In this document: positions 32,919-45,234 of the stretch, one piece after another
How the letters are laid out: each line of letters starts with the position of its first letter
How positions within the stretch are numbered: the stretch's first letter is position 1
NCBI GenBank assembly: GCA_029582165.1
Contig: CM055884.1
Span: 14,836,537-14,900,536 of the forward strand
Source: Portulaca oleracea
Lineage: Eukaryota > Streptophyta > Magnoliopsida > Caryophyllales > Portulacaceae
Reading direction: 5' to 3'
DNA length: 64,000 nt
Position numbers and translations under genes: made by a program
The notes under the pieces: generated by a model
What the model saw: only the letters and a program-made list of their open reading frames with translations
What the model was told of the DNA's origin: nothing
Databases searched by the model: none

Positions 32919-34415
32919 GTCGAATTGCAGACGGCGAGAGACCTTTGACTTGCGGTTCTGCGGGATTAGGATGTAATCCGGGTTGCGGATTAGGCGACCT
33001 GACAATCTTGGGATCCGAGCTAGACTTAGGTCTCCTGTACTGAGTAAGGAACAACACACAACTCATAGATTGACCTTTTCAAGAGACACAACCCTCTCCT
33101 GATGAATGCATCGCCTAATCGACCTACATGGGACTTCCTAATATGCATGACCTGAATGCTGACGCACAGGGAGATTCACCGAGGACACGGGTTTACATGA
33201 CCTAAATTTACATGAACCTAAGGACAGCATGATCATTATAAAGGGCCGAATAAGGCCTAGTAAGGCAAATCAGGACTGAATAGGGAATCACGAGTCAGTG
33301 TTTCTAAATTCGGATGGGCCCCATCCACAGGCAAACCGTTTTAAGGAGAATTCGTAACTCGGATAATTTATTTGTCCTACTCGAGCCATACTGACAATTA
33401 CGCGGGCTAGGATAATGATCAACAGGACTGACAGTCTACTATTTTTATATGATTTTTTTTATTTTATATTTACCAGGAAAGTGGGTATTATAAAGGATTG
33501 GGTAAAACCAACTACAGGCGAGTTGTTGTCAACTTATGGACTTAATTATCAAATCTAATCTGGTTGGGCCAAACCACGGGTCGGCCATAAAATTCAGATG
33601 GACATGGTGATTAACTCAATAAATCAACTTACTCAAACCCGGTGATTATTACACAACCTAGAACTTTACTCACTAACTTTGTTTTGACTTTTAACTGATT
33701 TCATGGACCTTCATTAAGAGAACATCGTAAAGGGCCATGTAGAATCATCAAAGGCGAGCTGAGTTTACTTTATGGACTAAGATAATTAACCTTTATGGAT
33801 AAATAGGCCCAACCACTGGGTCAACCATAATTTTTGAGGTTAAGTAACCCAGTTGTAAACATGACTCTGCTCAGCCCAATGACTACTATATGGACTAGAA
33901 CAATATCCCTAAACTTGGGTCGACTCTTTACAAAAAAAAGGAAAGACATAGCACTTAGTATACATATGAATAAGGGGTAACCTAACCAAGGCTCTATGTA
34001 AAAAAGAGGGGTTATTGGCTAGATAGGCTTATCGGCTCATGTACTCGCCCCGATGCATTCTCGTTGTAAAGGTAACTTGAATGTATGGAGTGTTGCTCTT
34101 TGTGGCTCGTGTGGAGACCTCGGAGAATGATGAATGAGTCAATGTGGTGACTAAGGCTCCCCCGGTGTTAAGGCACCAACGGAATATAGCTGGTCCTGCA
34201 TCCCATTGGTATTTTTTGTAGTTTTAAGGAAAACCTAAACCGCCGCTTTAAGTGCAACCCAGCCCACATACGTGGCCGAGAGGTAGCCCGGTATATGCAA
34301 ATGTATTTATGCCTAAAAAAAGAATGACCAAATACTATAAAGTAAGAATTTATTTTCTTTCCCAAATTTTTAAAGCACACTAAACCTTTTTTCAAGTTTT
34401 ACCCATTTTTTAAAC
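32919..34415 (-). other. Non-coding 5' leader of element B
   Basis: About 1.5 kb between PBS and gag, matching the leaders of A and G. No gene seen. Confidence 0.65.
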
Positions 34416-34433
34416 TCCCCAGTGGAGTCGCCA
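34416..34433 (-). other. Primer-binding site of element B
   Basis: TGGCGACTCCACTGGGGA on the minus strand, seven bases after the LTR end. Best-preserved PBS of the Tat elements here; tRNA-Arg-like by family knowledge. Confidence 0.75.
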
Positions 34434-34440
34434 AAAATCC

Positions 34441-36106
34441 TGTGGACATTTTTCCTCGCCATTCGGGCTTTCGAACATCCACGTTGGTTTGGGGTGTGAT
34501 TCGGTGAATTGTGTTGGGGTTTGAACCTTTGAAAAAGACCCTTTAAGGAATTTTAATTACACATTTCAAGAATAATATTTGTAAAATCACTTTCCCTTTA
34601 CTTGTGCATTTTATGAGTCGTTGGAATTAAACCTTTAAGAGTGAACATTCACTTGTTCCAAACTCTTCCAAATTTAATCCAATTTGATCATTTAAATGTT
34701 AGGCTTGGAAGAAAGTAATTTATTCAAGTATTATTTAGAAATATATAAAGAAAAGGCCTTATAGTTGTATCGGCACGTTGTAAAACCATGTTTTACCATA
34801 GTTTATGCAGCCCGATGTTTTTAGTTCAAAATGGGAGTCGTCACCTGACTTTTTAAAGGAAAAGCCAAGATAAACCAAAGAGAAAAAAACAAGAAAAACT
34901 CCGCCTACGAAACCCAAGAGTGGATTCGGGGGTATGGCTACGAACACGAAAAGTAGGAACTTTAAGAATTCGCCTCTCACAAAAGGAAAGACTCTACTAA
35001 ATGTTTCAAGTCTGCTTTTATAATATTTGGAAAAGAGAATAACAATGAATTTTATAGAATTATTTCATAAGAACATGCAACACGAATTATAAGAAAAGAA
35101 AATACAACATTTACACATTATTTACAAGCAAACAATGAAACTTTAAGGCATACATTGTGCTAACTTGAAGAAGGGGCCTTACCTTGCCTTTTGCTTGATG
35201 ATGCTCCTCATAGTACCTCTTGATGCTACTCATCACAAGTGTCACAAATGAACCAAAAGAAATGAAGGAAAAGTGGTAAAGAATAGGATAGGAAAAGGGT
35301 TCTTTTATGGCTTTTGTGGGTTTAGAATAGGGTTTTTTTTGTAGTGTTTTGGATAGGATAAGCTTTAGGGATTAGGAAATGGTTTAGAATAGGGGATTAT
35401 GAAGATATGAAAGTGATGCTAAGATTGGAAGAAAGAGTGATAGGATAATGATATGAGAACAGAGATAAGAAGAAAGAATAGAGAGAATATAAGAAAGAGA
35501 TGAGTGAATGAGAGTAGGAGATGGATTGATGAGTGAGTGAATAAGTGAGTTTAGCTTTGAGAGATGTAGTATTTTTAGGAGTAGAGAGGTCATAGGGATT
35601 CATGCAAATACACGCACACACATAGTGATCTCCAGCTGGGCACAAAACACCAAGGCAGTAGGGGGAGTGTATGAGGGTAGACGGTGGCACGAGGTCAATT
35701 GACCTCGTGTGGTCGGTGGTCAAGGCCGACCGGCCACCAGCACGTGGGGTAGGAACCTCCTCTCGTCCATGTATCTTTGGACGGTGGGGGGATGAATGTA
35801 CTTCCCTAGGGACTTGGTTGTTCACACTTGGACAATAGTGCACTCCATTTGTAAGTTTAAGATGATTGCATGATGTTTTTGTGAGGAATCAAACTTGTGA
35901 CCTCTCCAGCTTGATTTCGCATGGCTTGTATGGCTTGCATTTTACGTAGAGGTTTGCATGTGAGCTTGCATGCAACATTAAAGCAAATTCGTACGTGTTG
36001 AATGCACATACTTTAGCTTTTATCTTCCGACCTTTTCTTCTTTATTTGATCGCTTTTATATTATATAGATATGCTATATAACTTGTGACAAAATCGGGTG
36101 TCTACA
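34441..36106 (-). repeat. 5' LTR of element B
   Basis: 1666 bp on the minus strand, TGTAGACACC (36106) to TGTCCACA (34441). It contains the GGCCGGTCGGCCT motif (35740-35723 region) preceded by CTGGTG exactly as in the aORF1 promoter, and a perfect 22-bp palindrome centred on GGTCAATTGACC (35688-35709). Confidence 0.9.
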
Positions 36107-36455
36107 ACAGTATACATGCATGGTGGAAGGATACCATTTTGGGTTTAGACGTGTTATTGTAAAATATAAAAAAAAAAAGCCTGTACATTTGTAGATTCTT
36201 ATTTTCCTTTAGTTTTTTTAGATTGTTGTATTATGCTATAATCCTTTCTATGTTTTTATTTTTGTAATAGTGTGAGATTGACTCGTTTAATAAATTAAAA
36301 AAAAAAACTGGTGCTTGCATGCATTTTAGTAGTCAAATCATGTACGTAAATAGAAGAGTCTACTTGCTTGCATTTTGTTGCGCAGTTAATTATTCGCTTA
36401 CATTGCATTGTTTATTACTAGTGAAAATAGAGAAAAAAAGCCTTACCAATGATGC
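36107..36455 (+). other. Non-coding segment of E next to element B
   Basis: AT-rich, with an A run at 36297-36307. From about 36310 it resembles the aORF2/aORF1 interval of A (18060-18200). It probably contains the aORF2 3' UTR. aORF1 of E is not in the window. Confidence 0.4.
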
Positions 36456-39400
36456 CTAATAGTTCCTGCTGGAGCTACTGCCGCCAAAGATGCTCCTGAT
36501 TGATGCATCTACAAAAGAGCTAGGCTTAGCCTCATCCTGAGTGCCACAAAGACCGAGCAAGAACTGAGTTGAAGGCATGTCATGAGGAGTAGGGCTTGGA
36601 TAGTCCTGACTATAGCCAGGGGGCTGGCTATAGGGAATAATAGAATGTCGGTGATACTGAGGCGCCCACGGGCTGGGCACCCTATCCATCGAACCTTGGA
36701 ATCCACTAGATCTGAGCAGTCTTCTACCACAAACTCTAGAATGCTAGAAGACCTCCTGCTACTTCCCGATGTCCAGGAAGAGCTAGCACAAGGAGCTTGA
36801 CGTTCGCCGATCAAGTCTTGATCCCTTCTAAAAGACGATCCCTCTCCCTGATCGCCATGACGAGTTCTCCTACTAGTCTCTCCTGCTGAAGAATGGCAAG
36901 GAGGCCGCCTCGAAGTACTCTCAAAACGTAGCAGGCTCACGTGGGAGTGCGTTTCACCGTCATCATCCTCAAGAATCGACATTGGGCCCCGATATGGGTC
37001 ATTCACAAAGTTCTGGTCGATGAATTCTCAAGTTGTAATGTCTTCCCTCAACAGAACACGACTGTTGGCATATGATATCTATATAGGAAAGACATTCATG
37101 AGAATATATGTGAAATGGAAGAACGCTCAAGATATGTGACTTACCAGGTTATAGTAAAAAAACTAGAACACCTCATGGTCATTTGGCACAAGCGAGATAA
37201 AGCCAAACAACATGTCTTTACCCTCAGAATTCTCTGAACCCTCTGCACGTTGGTCCAGGAGAGGATCATAATATCCTCCCAGTTAAAGAAAGGTGAATCA
37301 TTAGTGACAGGGCGAAGCGTCAATGCACAAAAAGGAAGAGCGAGAAATTATACCTGAGCGAAAGCCAAACGTCCTCTATAACGGGTTGCTACTTCCTCCA
37401 GATCGTCAGTGGGAACAATGAAATTTGCGGCAGGTTCCCCGACCATCAGCCAAGTCATTTCAACCTTAGTCAAAGCATGCCTGTCAAAAATAAGCTCGGG
37501 AGGATCCACAAGTACCCTTGAGGGCCATTCCCCAATTTCCCCTGCATATTAGAAAAAAAAAGCGCTCTCCAAATAGAAAACTAGGCTGGAATGGCTCTCT
37601 AACCACAAACGAGATTGGCTCACTGCCTTCGCGAAGCGGATATCAAAATGAAGACCATCCAATTGGAAGCCATCCCATGGAGACTGGATGATGTCCTCCT
37701 GTTTGGTTCATTATTGCCAGAGGTTCAAAATAAGAAAAGGGAAAGAGTAAAAAATAAAACGTATCGGTTGAAGATTGTCAATGATTCTTCTAAGGTCATA
37801 TAGGTCCTTGTGGACATTTTTTCTCGTCATTCAGACTTCTAAACGTCCGCGGGACAGAATTCGGGGTTTGTGCTGGCATTTAACTTTAAAAAGCTCTTCA
37901 AGGATCAATTGCACATCTCATGAATAATAATTATAAAATCACTTCATCTTTACTTTGTGTATCTCGTGAATCATTAAACTAAACTTTTAGGAGAGGACAT
38001 CCACTTGTTTCAACTCTTCAAGAATTAATTCAATTTGTTCACAAGATGTTCTGCTCGGAAGAAAGCAATTTAGGCAAATATTATTTAGAAATATTGTCAT
38101 GTCACCTCAAAGTTGCATCGGTACATTGTAAAACCATGTTAACCATAGTTTAGGCAATCCCGATGTGTTTTATTTCTAAAAGATGTCGTCACCGACTTTT
38201 TTAAGGAAAAAAGCCAAGACAAAACCAAAAAGAAAATAAAGAAAGACTATGCCTATGAAATAGAGAATGGATTTAGGGGTAAGGTTACGAACTCAAAGGT
38301 AGGAACCTTTTGAGTTCGCCTCTCACAAAAGGAAAGACTCTACTGAAAGTTATAAAGTGTGCTTCTAATAAAGTTTGGAAGGGAGATAAATGAGAACTTT
38401 ATAAAATTACTTCATTCAACATGCAAAATGAATTGATGAAAGAGGTACATATACAACACTTTATTAACATGAAAAAGAAACACATAAAGCTTGTATTGTG
38501 ACTTTTGAAGAAGCCTTGCCTAGCCTTTGTAGTAGCTTGAAAATTCCTCCTTGAAGTAGATTTTTAACACTCCTCTTGAATATGCCAAAGTAATATAAAA
38601 ATTGGATAAAAAATAGGGAATAAAAAGGTAGTGAAAAAAGTGGTTTTTATTTTGTGGCTTTTGGTGGGATAGATGTAAGAATAAGGATAGCCTCAATAGG
38701 GATTGAGATTAGAGGTTTACGATGGAGATTATGGTGATAAAGATTAGAGATGGAGATGACATGGACTAAAATAAGGATATAAGAAAGGTGAGAGTTGGAG
38801 TCTGTGTGTGAGAATGAGAGTGTAGGAGGAAGAGAGGATGAATGAATTGGTTGGTGAGTGAGTTTGGCTTTGAGAGGAGTTGTAGTTATAGGCTTTAGGA
38901 GGCTTGGGACATTCATGCACATACACTTACATACATTCATATGCAACTCATAGTCAACATGGCACAGATAGCTAGGTGGCAAGAGGGTGTTTGTGGGTGG
39001 CCGACTATATGCACGTGAATGAACCCAGGTGTGGACGCCTTAAAGGCCAATCGGCCTTCATACTTGGTGGAGGATGTATCTTCACTCGTTCATGTATCCA
39101 TGGTCAACATAGTGTGAAATAATTTGCCTCGAAAATTGGTTGTTCATGCCATGGACTGTGATTGCTTTTTATGAGCTTTATGAAGTGTTTTTGGGATGTT
39201 TTTGTGAGTTTTCAAACTTGAGACCTTTTTGCATGTAGCTCCTATATGACTTGCATGGCTTGCATGGCTAACCTTTTACGTAAAACTTGAGCATAAAATC
39301 ATCAAACATTTCACATGTGATCATGTATGTGTTCTTAGGTGAACTTATACATGTGGAGTGCATGTAATGACGCTTTATAGTCCGTTTTTCTTCTTTATTT

Positions 39401-41000
39401 CTACCACGTAATATATAGTTTATGCTATATATTTATGTACAAGTACCCGGTGTCTACTGTCCTTAAAGTGATATTTCGGACGACGGTAATCTTTTGACTC
39501 TGACCATTGTTGAGCAGCAGGAATACGTAGATCATTGTAGTTGGTCCCACCAACTACAGGAAGAAAATATGCTAAGACCCACACTTATGCAACGGGAAAG
39601 GTTTTAGTAAGTTTGAAAGGAATTTGGCAAACTACAAAATTTCTAAAGGAAATGTCTCAGAGCATACCTCCAAGACCCACCAGAGACGGGTACCCAGGTT
39701 GAGTAGTTTCGCTTTCGTAGTCCTTACGTAGCCCACTGTGTCAAAACCAATAGGACGCGAAGCGACCCACATCCCTCTCACTAAGTGGGCATAGGTAGCA
39801 GTTTCCAAGTTGGAAGTCCTCACCTCTTCGTAGCCCAAGAGGTGGTGCATCCAATAAAGAGTAATCGTGTCTCAACAATTTTGCGAAAATGGTGGCATTG
39901 ATAAAGTGCACCAAAACAAAAAATTAATGATGAAGATGGAGAAGACTCTTAAAATCCCGATTCTTCAAAACGGTCACCAGATGGGTGTACCACAGAACAC
40001 CGTTCGGACCTGCCAACGTAGTAGCAGAACGTATAAGCTCAAAAACTCGAGGGTCAACTTCCCTCCGAAAGTTTAGCAACAGGCCACCCCAGCTGAGGCC
40101 AGTAATCATCATAAAATCGAATGGAGTAAGCATCATTTCATCCAAAGGGAGGTGAAACGAGTTAGTTGTGTCTAAAAATGCTCCAATATGGCTCGTCCAA
40201 ATATTCTCCTGCCATGGACCCTCCAAGAATCCAAACAAGCCAAGAAAGGGCCGAATCCTACATTCCTTATAGTGGTTTGATAAAAATCCACCACCTTTGC
40301 GTGTTTGGACAAGTGGACTACACTTTGTATGCTCCCATATGTTTTGGACGAGTCATCCTATGGGCAAAAATCAAGAAAAAGGGGGAAGGGTTCAAATGGT
40401 CCCCTATGGTAATTCTAGCCGTGAGAGGAGAGAGTCTTTTGACTTTGTGTTTGTTTCAGAACTTAAGAGAAGGTTAACTCGTACATCAATCAATTCCATC
40501 GCCTATTAGACCAAGCCATTTGAGAGAGTCCTAAAGGAGCGGTTGAATCCCTAAATTAGCAGTCTTTAGGCCGATTAAAGGGCGATGGAAGATTGATTCT
40601 TTCAAAAGGCGTTGTAGCGCCGGAACGAAAGAGCAGCTTCAGATTTCTCTAATAACGTACTTGTGCTTAAAGCAAAATTTAGAGTATCATCCTACTTTTA
40701 ATTCAACTTAAAGCACCTAAACAAGCAGTAGTATGCAAGTCATTTTCAATGATAACATGCTATGAAAATAAGCTTGTAAAGGAAATAAAGCATACTGCGT
40801 TGTGAGAGCGGAAGAACCATGCATGCTCATCTTGGTGGAAAACCAACTATACTAGTGTGAATTCCCTTCTGGGATACTCTCTATAAGCAAGGCTGAAATT
40901 TCAAATCCGGTTGTTCCCGAAACTCCCCGTCCCTTACTCGTCTTTTGTCTTGAACAGCTGGTTGAGTAGCACGACGACGTCCTCTCCACCAAGAAGCCGT
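36456..41000 (-). pseudogene. Antisense PMD-like gene aORF2, first copy in element E
   Basis: Exon positions match A and C: exon 1 41000-40796, exon 2 40357-39668, exon 3 39584-39459 continued at 37808-37766 across a solo LTR, exon 4 37698-37354 (345 nt), exon 5 37282-37145 (138 nt) and exon 6 37078-36456. PMD motifs are clear in exon 2 (NSFHLPLDEMMLTPFDFMM, ITGLSWGG). The C-terminus ends SSSSRNY. Damage: the start is ACG at 41000, the exon 1 interior is altered, the intron 3 donor is GA, and the exon 5 acceptor is AA; exon 6 is frameshifted. Conserved exon borders in a diverged subfamily are the strongest support for real splicing. Confidence 0.7.
37809..39458 (-). repeat. Solo LTR of a Tat element in exon 3 of aORF2
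   Basis: 1650 bp from TGTGGACA (37809) to GGTGTCTACT (39458; final A changed to T), flanked by the perfect 5-bp duplication GTCCT (37804-37808 and 39459-39463). It matches the Tat LTRs in minus orientation. A full element was presumably lost by LTR-LTR recombination. Confidence 0.9.
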
Positions 41001-41505
41001 TACTTTTTAATAAAACCCAAAATACCTCAAAAAGAACTTTTGAGAGGAAATAAAGAAGAAAGACTAAAAGAAAACGCTCAGTGAGAAATTATGAAATGTC
41101 GAGGCTCAAGCTTACCATTTATAGGAATTATGGCTTGACCCACATAGCCAAGTTTCAGAGTCTTATTGGCCAAAGCTCAAGGCTGATCGAGCCTTAGGCA
41201 TATCACAATTATTACGGTGATATTGGTCTCTTGCATGGCCTGCAAAAGCTGCATTGATTGAAGAAAAGATTCTCCTCTTTACTAATGTTCGGTCGGCCTA
41301 AAAAGGGTGGTAGTGTTTGTCCTTTTCCTCATGCCCATTCCTAAGAAACCAAAAATTCATGTTCTCAAGGGCAATCGTCCAATATGCCCAACAAAACACG
41401 AGTGGTCTTCTCAAAACTGAAGGGTCAAATTCCTAAATAAAGTGCATGTTCCTGATGATTATGCAGACGCTCGGTGAAGTCTCTCGGAATAAGAGCCATT
41501 GGCAT
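41001..41505 (-). promoter_or_regulatory. Candidate promoter of aORF2, element E first copy
   Basis: On the minus strand CCTATAAATG at 41125-41116 is a good TATA box, 117 nt before the start position. Further upstream lies GGCCGACCG-type sequence (41286-41296) and ATG-rich text. The sense intron-like segment found in A, C and the second E copy is replaced at about 41468 by 16 bases resembling the neighbouring repeat. Confidence 0.55.
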
Positions 41506-41847
41506 CACGCTCGGTGAAGTCTCTCGGCACTGAATTGCCATCATATTTCAAAAGCACATCAAACCCAGAGCCATCGACATCAAGATCGATGAAGTCTCGA
41601 CCCCCAGAGCCATCGGCATCGCGCCCGGTGAAGTCTCCCGGCATTGAATTACTATCAAATTTGAAAATCACATCAAACCGAGAGCCATCGACATCACGAT
41701 CGGTGAAGTCTTGACCCCTAGATCCATCGGCGTCGCACCCGGTGAAGTCTCTCGGGATAGAATTTCCATCAAACTTATAAAGCACATCAAACCCATAGCT
41801 ATTGACATCGTGATCGATGAAGTCTCCCCAACAAGTAAGGCGTCATT
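41506..41847 (+). repeat. Three-unit 114-bp tandem repeat in element E
   Basis: Units start at 41506, 41620 and 41734, exactly 114 bp apart. Each has a 75-bp part (CTCGGTGAAGTCTC... CATCGACAT) and a 39-bp part (GATCGATGAAGTC...). The period is a multiple of three, so both strands stay open: 38-residue repeats such as DFTDRDVDGSRFDVLFKFDG on the minus strand. Probably a satellite-like 3' array; coding is unproven. Confidence 0.8.
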
Positions 41848-42333
41848 CTCACCTGAGATCACCTTCAAGGTGCAAGTCGCACACCGCGACATAGGACTTT
41901 ATCTTCATTGGTTCAATTTCATACCTCCAAGAAAGGCGTCGTCAACGCCTGAGATCAATCTAAGTAAGGCGTCATCAACATCTGAGACCACCTTCAAGAA
42001 GGAGTCATTCTCGCCTGAGATAATCCTTTAAGGCGGAAGTTACGTTGCCTACCGTCAGATGCAGGACTCAGCGTCCAAGAGTCGCACCCCCATCATTTCA
42101 ATTAGAGCATCACTTTTTCCTAAGATCAAGAGACAAATCGCACCTCTCCATTCCAGCCAAGTAAGGCGTCATTCTCGCCTAAGATAATCCTTTAAGACGC
42201 AAGTCGCCCCCTCGAGACGCAGGACTTCAGCTTCCAAGCGTTGCCTTAGGCTTTGCACTAAAAAGTCTTATCCCGAACCAGTGTCCATCAAATTAGTACT
42301 ACTTTGAATTTCATCCTATCCATGACTCAATCT
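41848..42333 (+). other. Repeat-rich non-coding segment before the E PPT
   Basis: Irregular repeats of AAGGCGTCATTCTCGCCTGAGAT phrases (each a small inverted repeat, GGCG and CGCC) between the 114-bp array and the PPT. No gene seen. Confidence 0.5.
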
Positions 42334-42347
42334 AAGTGGGGGCTACC
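42334..42347 (+). other. Polypurine tract of element E
   Basis: AAGTGGGGGCTACC directly before the LTR start TGGAGACACC. Confidence 0.75.
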
Positions 42348-43394
42348 TGGAGACACCGGGTATTTGTACATAAGTGTATAGCATAAACTATATGATAGGA
42401 GACATAAATAAAGAAGAAGCCAGGTAATAAAGGGTAATTACATGTACTCTACATGTACAAATCCGCATAAGGACACATGCATGATCACATGTAAAATATT
42501 TGATGGTTGCATGCACAATTTATACGTGAAGAGCAAGCCATGCAAAGCTACATAAGACACATGCAAAGAGGCCTCAAGTTCGAAACCTCACAAGAACATC
42601 TTAAAATATAAAACACTTCATAAAATATCATAAAGAGCACTCACGGTCCATGGTGTGAACTACCTATTTTCGAGACTACATCTTTCACACCTTGCTGACC
42701 ATGGATGCATGGATGGAAGTCAAATTTATCCCTCCCTCTGGTAAAGGCCAGTCGGCCTTTAATGCGGCCACACTGGGTTCGTTCTCTCACGTGTTGTTGA
42801 GCACCGGAGAACAACCCCTTCCCACCTAGCAATCTGTGCCAGTTTGACTATGTGATTACATATGAATGTATATGATTGTATGTGCATGTATGTTCATGTA
42901 TCTCCATGCCCTTCTAAATCCTATAAAAACTACTTCTCTCAAAGCCAAACTCAATCAATCTCTTATTCATTCCATTACTCCCTCATTCACCCATTCTCTC
43001 TCACTACCCTTATTTCTCATTCTATTATTCTCTCATCATCTGTAATTCTATAACATTTCTCCCCTAAACTCTACCATATTCTTATCATCATCAACTTCAT
43101 TCCTCCACTTTCTTAAACCTCTACTCTCTATCTTCGTATTACTTCCCCTTATTCTTACATAAACTCCACCAAAAACACCACATAAAGCCTCACCAAAATC
43201 CAACCAAAACCTCACAAAAAACCCATTTTCTATCATCTTTTCACTCTTTTCCATCTACTTTTGGTACTACTTTGGCATCTTCAAGAGAAGTGTTCAAAGC
43301 ATTCAAAAAGAGCTACTACAAAAGTTGCGCAAGGCTTCGTCAGAGGTCACAATGTAAGCTTTATGTGTTTCTTTCATGTAAATAAAGTGTTGTA
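42348..43394 (+). repeat. Partial 3' LTR of element E (first tandem copy)
   Basis: Plus orientation from TGGAGACACC through CATGTATCTCCATG and CTATAAAAAC (TATA, about 42922) to ATAAAGTGTTGTA, where it breaks at 43394 and joins minus-oriented LTR sequence homologous to 39112. Confidence 0.85.
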
Positions 43395-43733
43395 GGTGTG
43401 AAATAGTTTGCCTCGAAAATTGGTTGTTCATGCCATGGACGGTGATTGCTTTTTATAAGCTTTATGAAGTGTTTTTGGGATGTCTTTGTGAGTTTTCAAA
43501 CTTGAGACCTTTTTGCATGTAGCTCCTATATGACTTGCATGGCTAACTTTTTACGTAAAACTTGTGCATAAAATCATCGAACATTTCACACGTGATCATG
43601 TATGTGTTCTTTGGTGAACTTATATATGTGGAGTGCATGTAATGACGCTTTATGGTCCGTTTTTCTTCTTTATTTCTACCACGTACTATATAGTTTATGC
43701 TATATATTTATGTACAAGTACCTGGTGTCTATT

Positions 43734-45234
43734 GTCCTTAAAGTGATATTTCGGACGACGGTAATCTTTTGACTCTGACCATTGTTGAGCAGCAGGAATA
43801 CGCAGATCATTGTAGTTGGCCCCACTAACTACAGGAAGAAAATATGCTAAGACTCACACCTATGCAACGGGAAAGGCCTTAGTAAGTTTGAAAGGAATTT
43901 GGCAAACTACAAAATTTCTCAAGGAAATGTCTTAAAGCATACCTCCAAGACCCACCAGAGACGGCTACCCAGGGTGAGTAGTTTCGCTTCCGTAGTCCTT
44001 AGGCGACCCACTTTGTTAAAACTAGTAGGACGCGATGCGACCCGCATCCCTCTCAATAAGTGGGCATAGGCTAGTTTCCAAGTTGGAATTCCTCACCTCT
44101 TCGTAGCCCGAGATGTGGTGCATCTAATAAAGAGTAATCGTGTCCCCACAATTTTGCGAAAATGGTGGCATTGATAAAGTGCACCAAAACAAAAAATTAA
44201 TGCTGAAGACGGAGAAGACTCTTAAAATCTTGATTCTTCAAAACGGTTACCAGATGGGTGTACCGTAGAACATTGTTCCGACCTGCCAATGTAGTAACAG
44301 GACGCATAAGCTCAAAAACTCGAGGGTCAACTTCCCTCGGAAATTTCAGCAACTGGCCCCCCCAACTGAGGCCAGTAATCATCATAAAATCGACAGGAGT
44401 AAGCATCATTTCACCCAAAGGGAGGTGAAACGAGTTAGTTGTGTCCCAAAAATGCTCCACTATGGCTCATCCAAATATTCTCCCGCCACAGACCCTCCAA
44501 GAATCCAAACAAGCCAAGAAAGGGCCGAATCCTACATTCCTTACAGTGGTTTGATAAAAATCCACCACCTTTGAGTATTTGGACAAGTACACTACACTTT
44601 GTATGCTCTCATATGTTTTGAAGGAGTCATCCTATGGGAAAAAATCAAGAAAAAGGGAGAAGGGTTCAAATGGTTCCCAATGGTAATTCTAGCCGTGAGA
44701 GGAGAGAGTCTTTTGACTTTTTGTTCATTTCAGAACTTAAGAGAAGGTTAACTCGTACTTCAATCAATTCCATCGCCTATTAGATTAAGCCATTTCAGAG
44801 AGTCCTAAAGGAGTGGTTGAATCCCTAAATTAGCAGTCATTAGGCCGATTAAAGGGCGATGGAAGATTGATTCTTTCAATAGGCGTTGGAGTGCCGGAAC
44901 GGAAGAGCAGCTTCGGATTTCTCCAATAACGTAAGTGTGCTTAAAGAAAAATTTAGAGTATCATCCTACTTTAAATTCAACTTAAAGCACCTAAACAAGC
45001 AGTAGCATGCAAGTCATTTTCAATGACAACATGCTATGAAAATAAGCTTGTAAAGGAAATAAAGCATACTGCTTTGTGAGAGCGGAAGAACCATGCATGC
45101 TCATCTTGGCGGAAAACCAACTATGCTAGTGTGAATTACCTTCTTGGATATTCTCTCTATACCGTCCTTGCATATGGACATTCTTGAACACCTAGTTGAG
45201 TAGCACGACGACGTCCTCTCCACCAAGCAGCCAT
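43734..45234 (-). pseudogene. Partial aORF2, second copy in element E (exons 1-3)
   Basis: Exon 1 45234-45070 (165 nt, as in A) starts MAAWWRGRRRATQ with an intact ATG; exon 2 44631-43943; exon 3 43859-43734, where the solo LTR remnant cuts it off. PMD signature NSFHLPLGEMMLTPVDFMM in exon 2. Donor GTATGC and acceptors CATAG and CCATAG are visible. Stops interrupt exons 1 and 2. The promoter region (45235-45420) has GATAAATGG at the TATA position. Confidence 0.7.

Larger units (their letters stand above)
1..36106 (-). mobile_element. Tat-lineage Ty3/gypsy element B, broken into five pieces
   Basis: Read on the minus strand the pieces follow gypsy order: 5' LTR (36106-34441), PBS (34433-34416), leader, gag start (32918-32788), gag (25236-24021), protease (24020-23577), post-protease linker (7002-6665) and integrase (695-1). 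The gaps are filled by element D (with loss of about 470 bp of gag), element A and element C. RT and both RNase H domains are missing between 6665 and 695, so a large deletion accompanied the C junction. The 3' LTR would lie left of the window. B itself sits in element E, whose sequence resumes at 36107. That the pieces form one element is inferred from orientation, order and family match. Confidence 0.8.

Noticed and set aside
36107..36455. Independent element or host DNA between B and E
   Set aside because: From about 36310 it resembles the aORF2 downstream region of A, so it is simply E sequence.
41506..41847. CRISPR-like regular repeats
   Set aside because: Direct tandem units with no unique spacers, in a plant retrotransposon.
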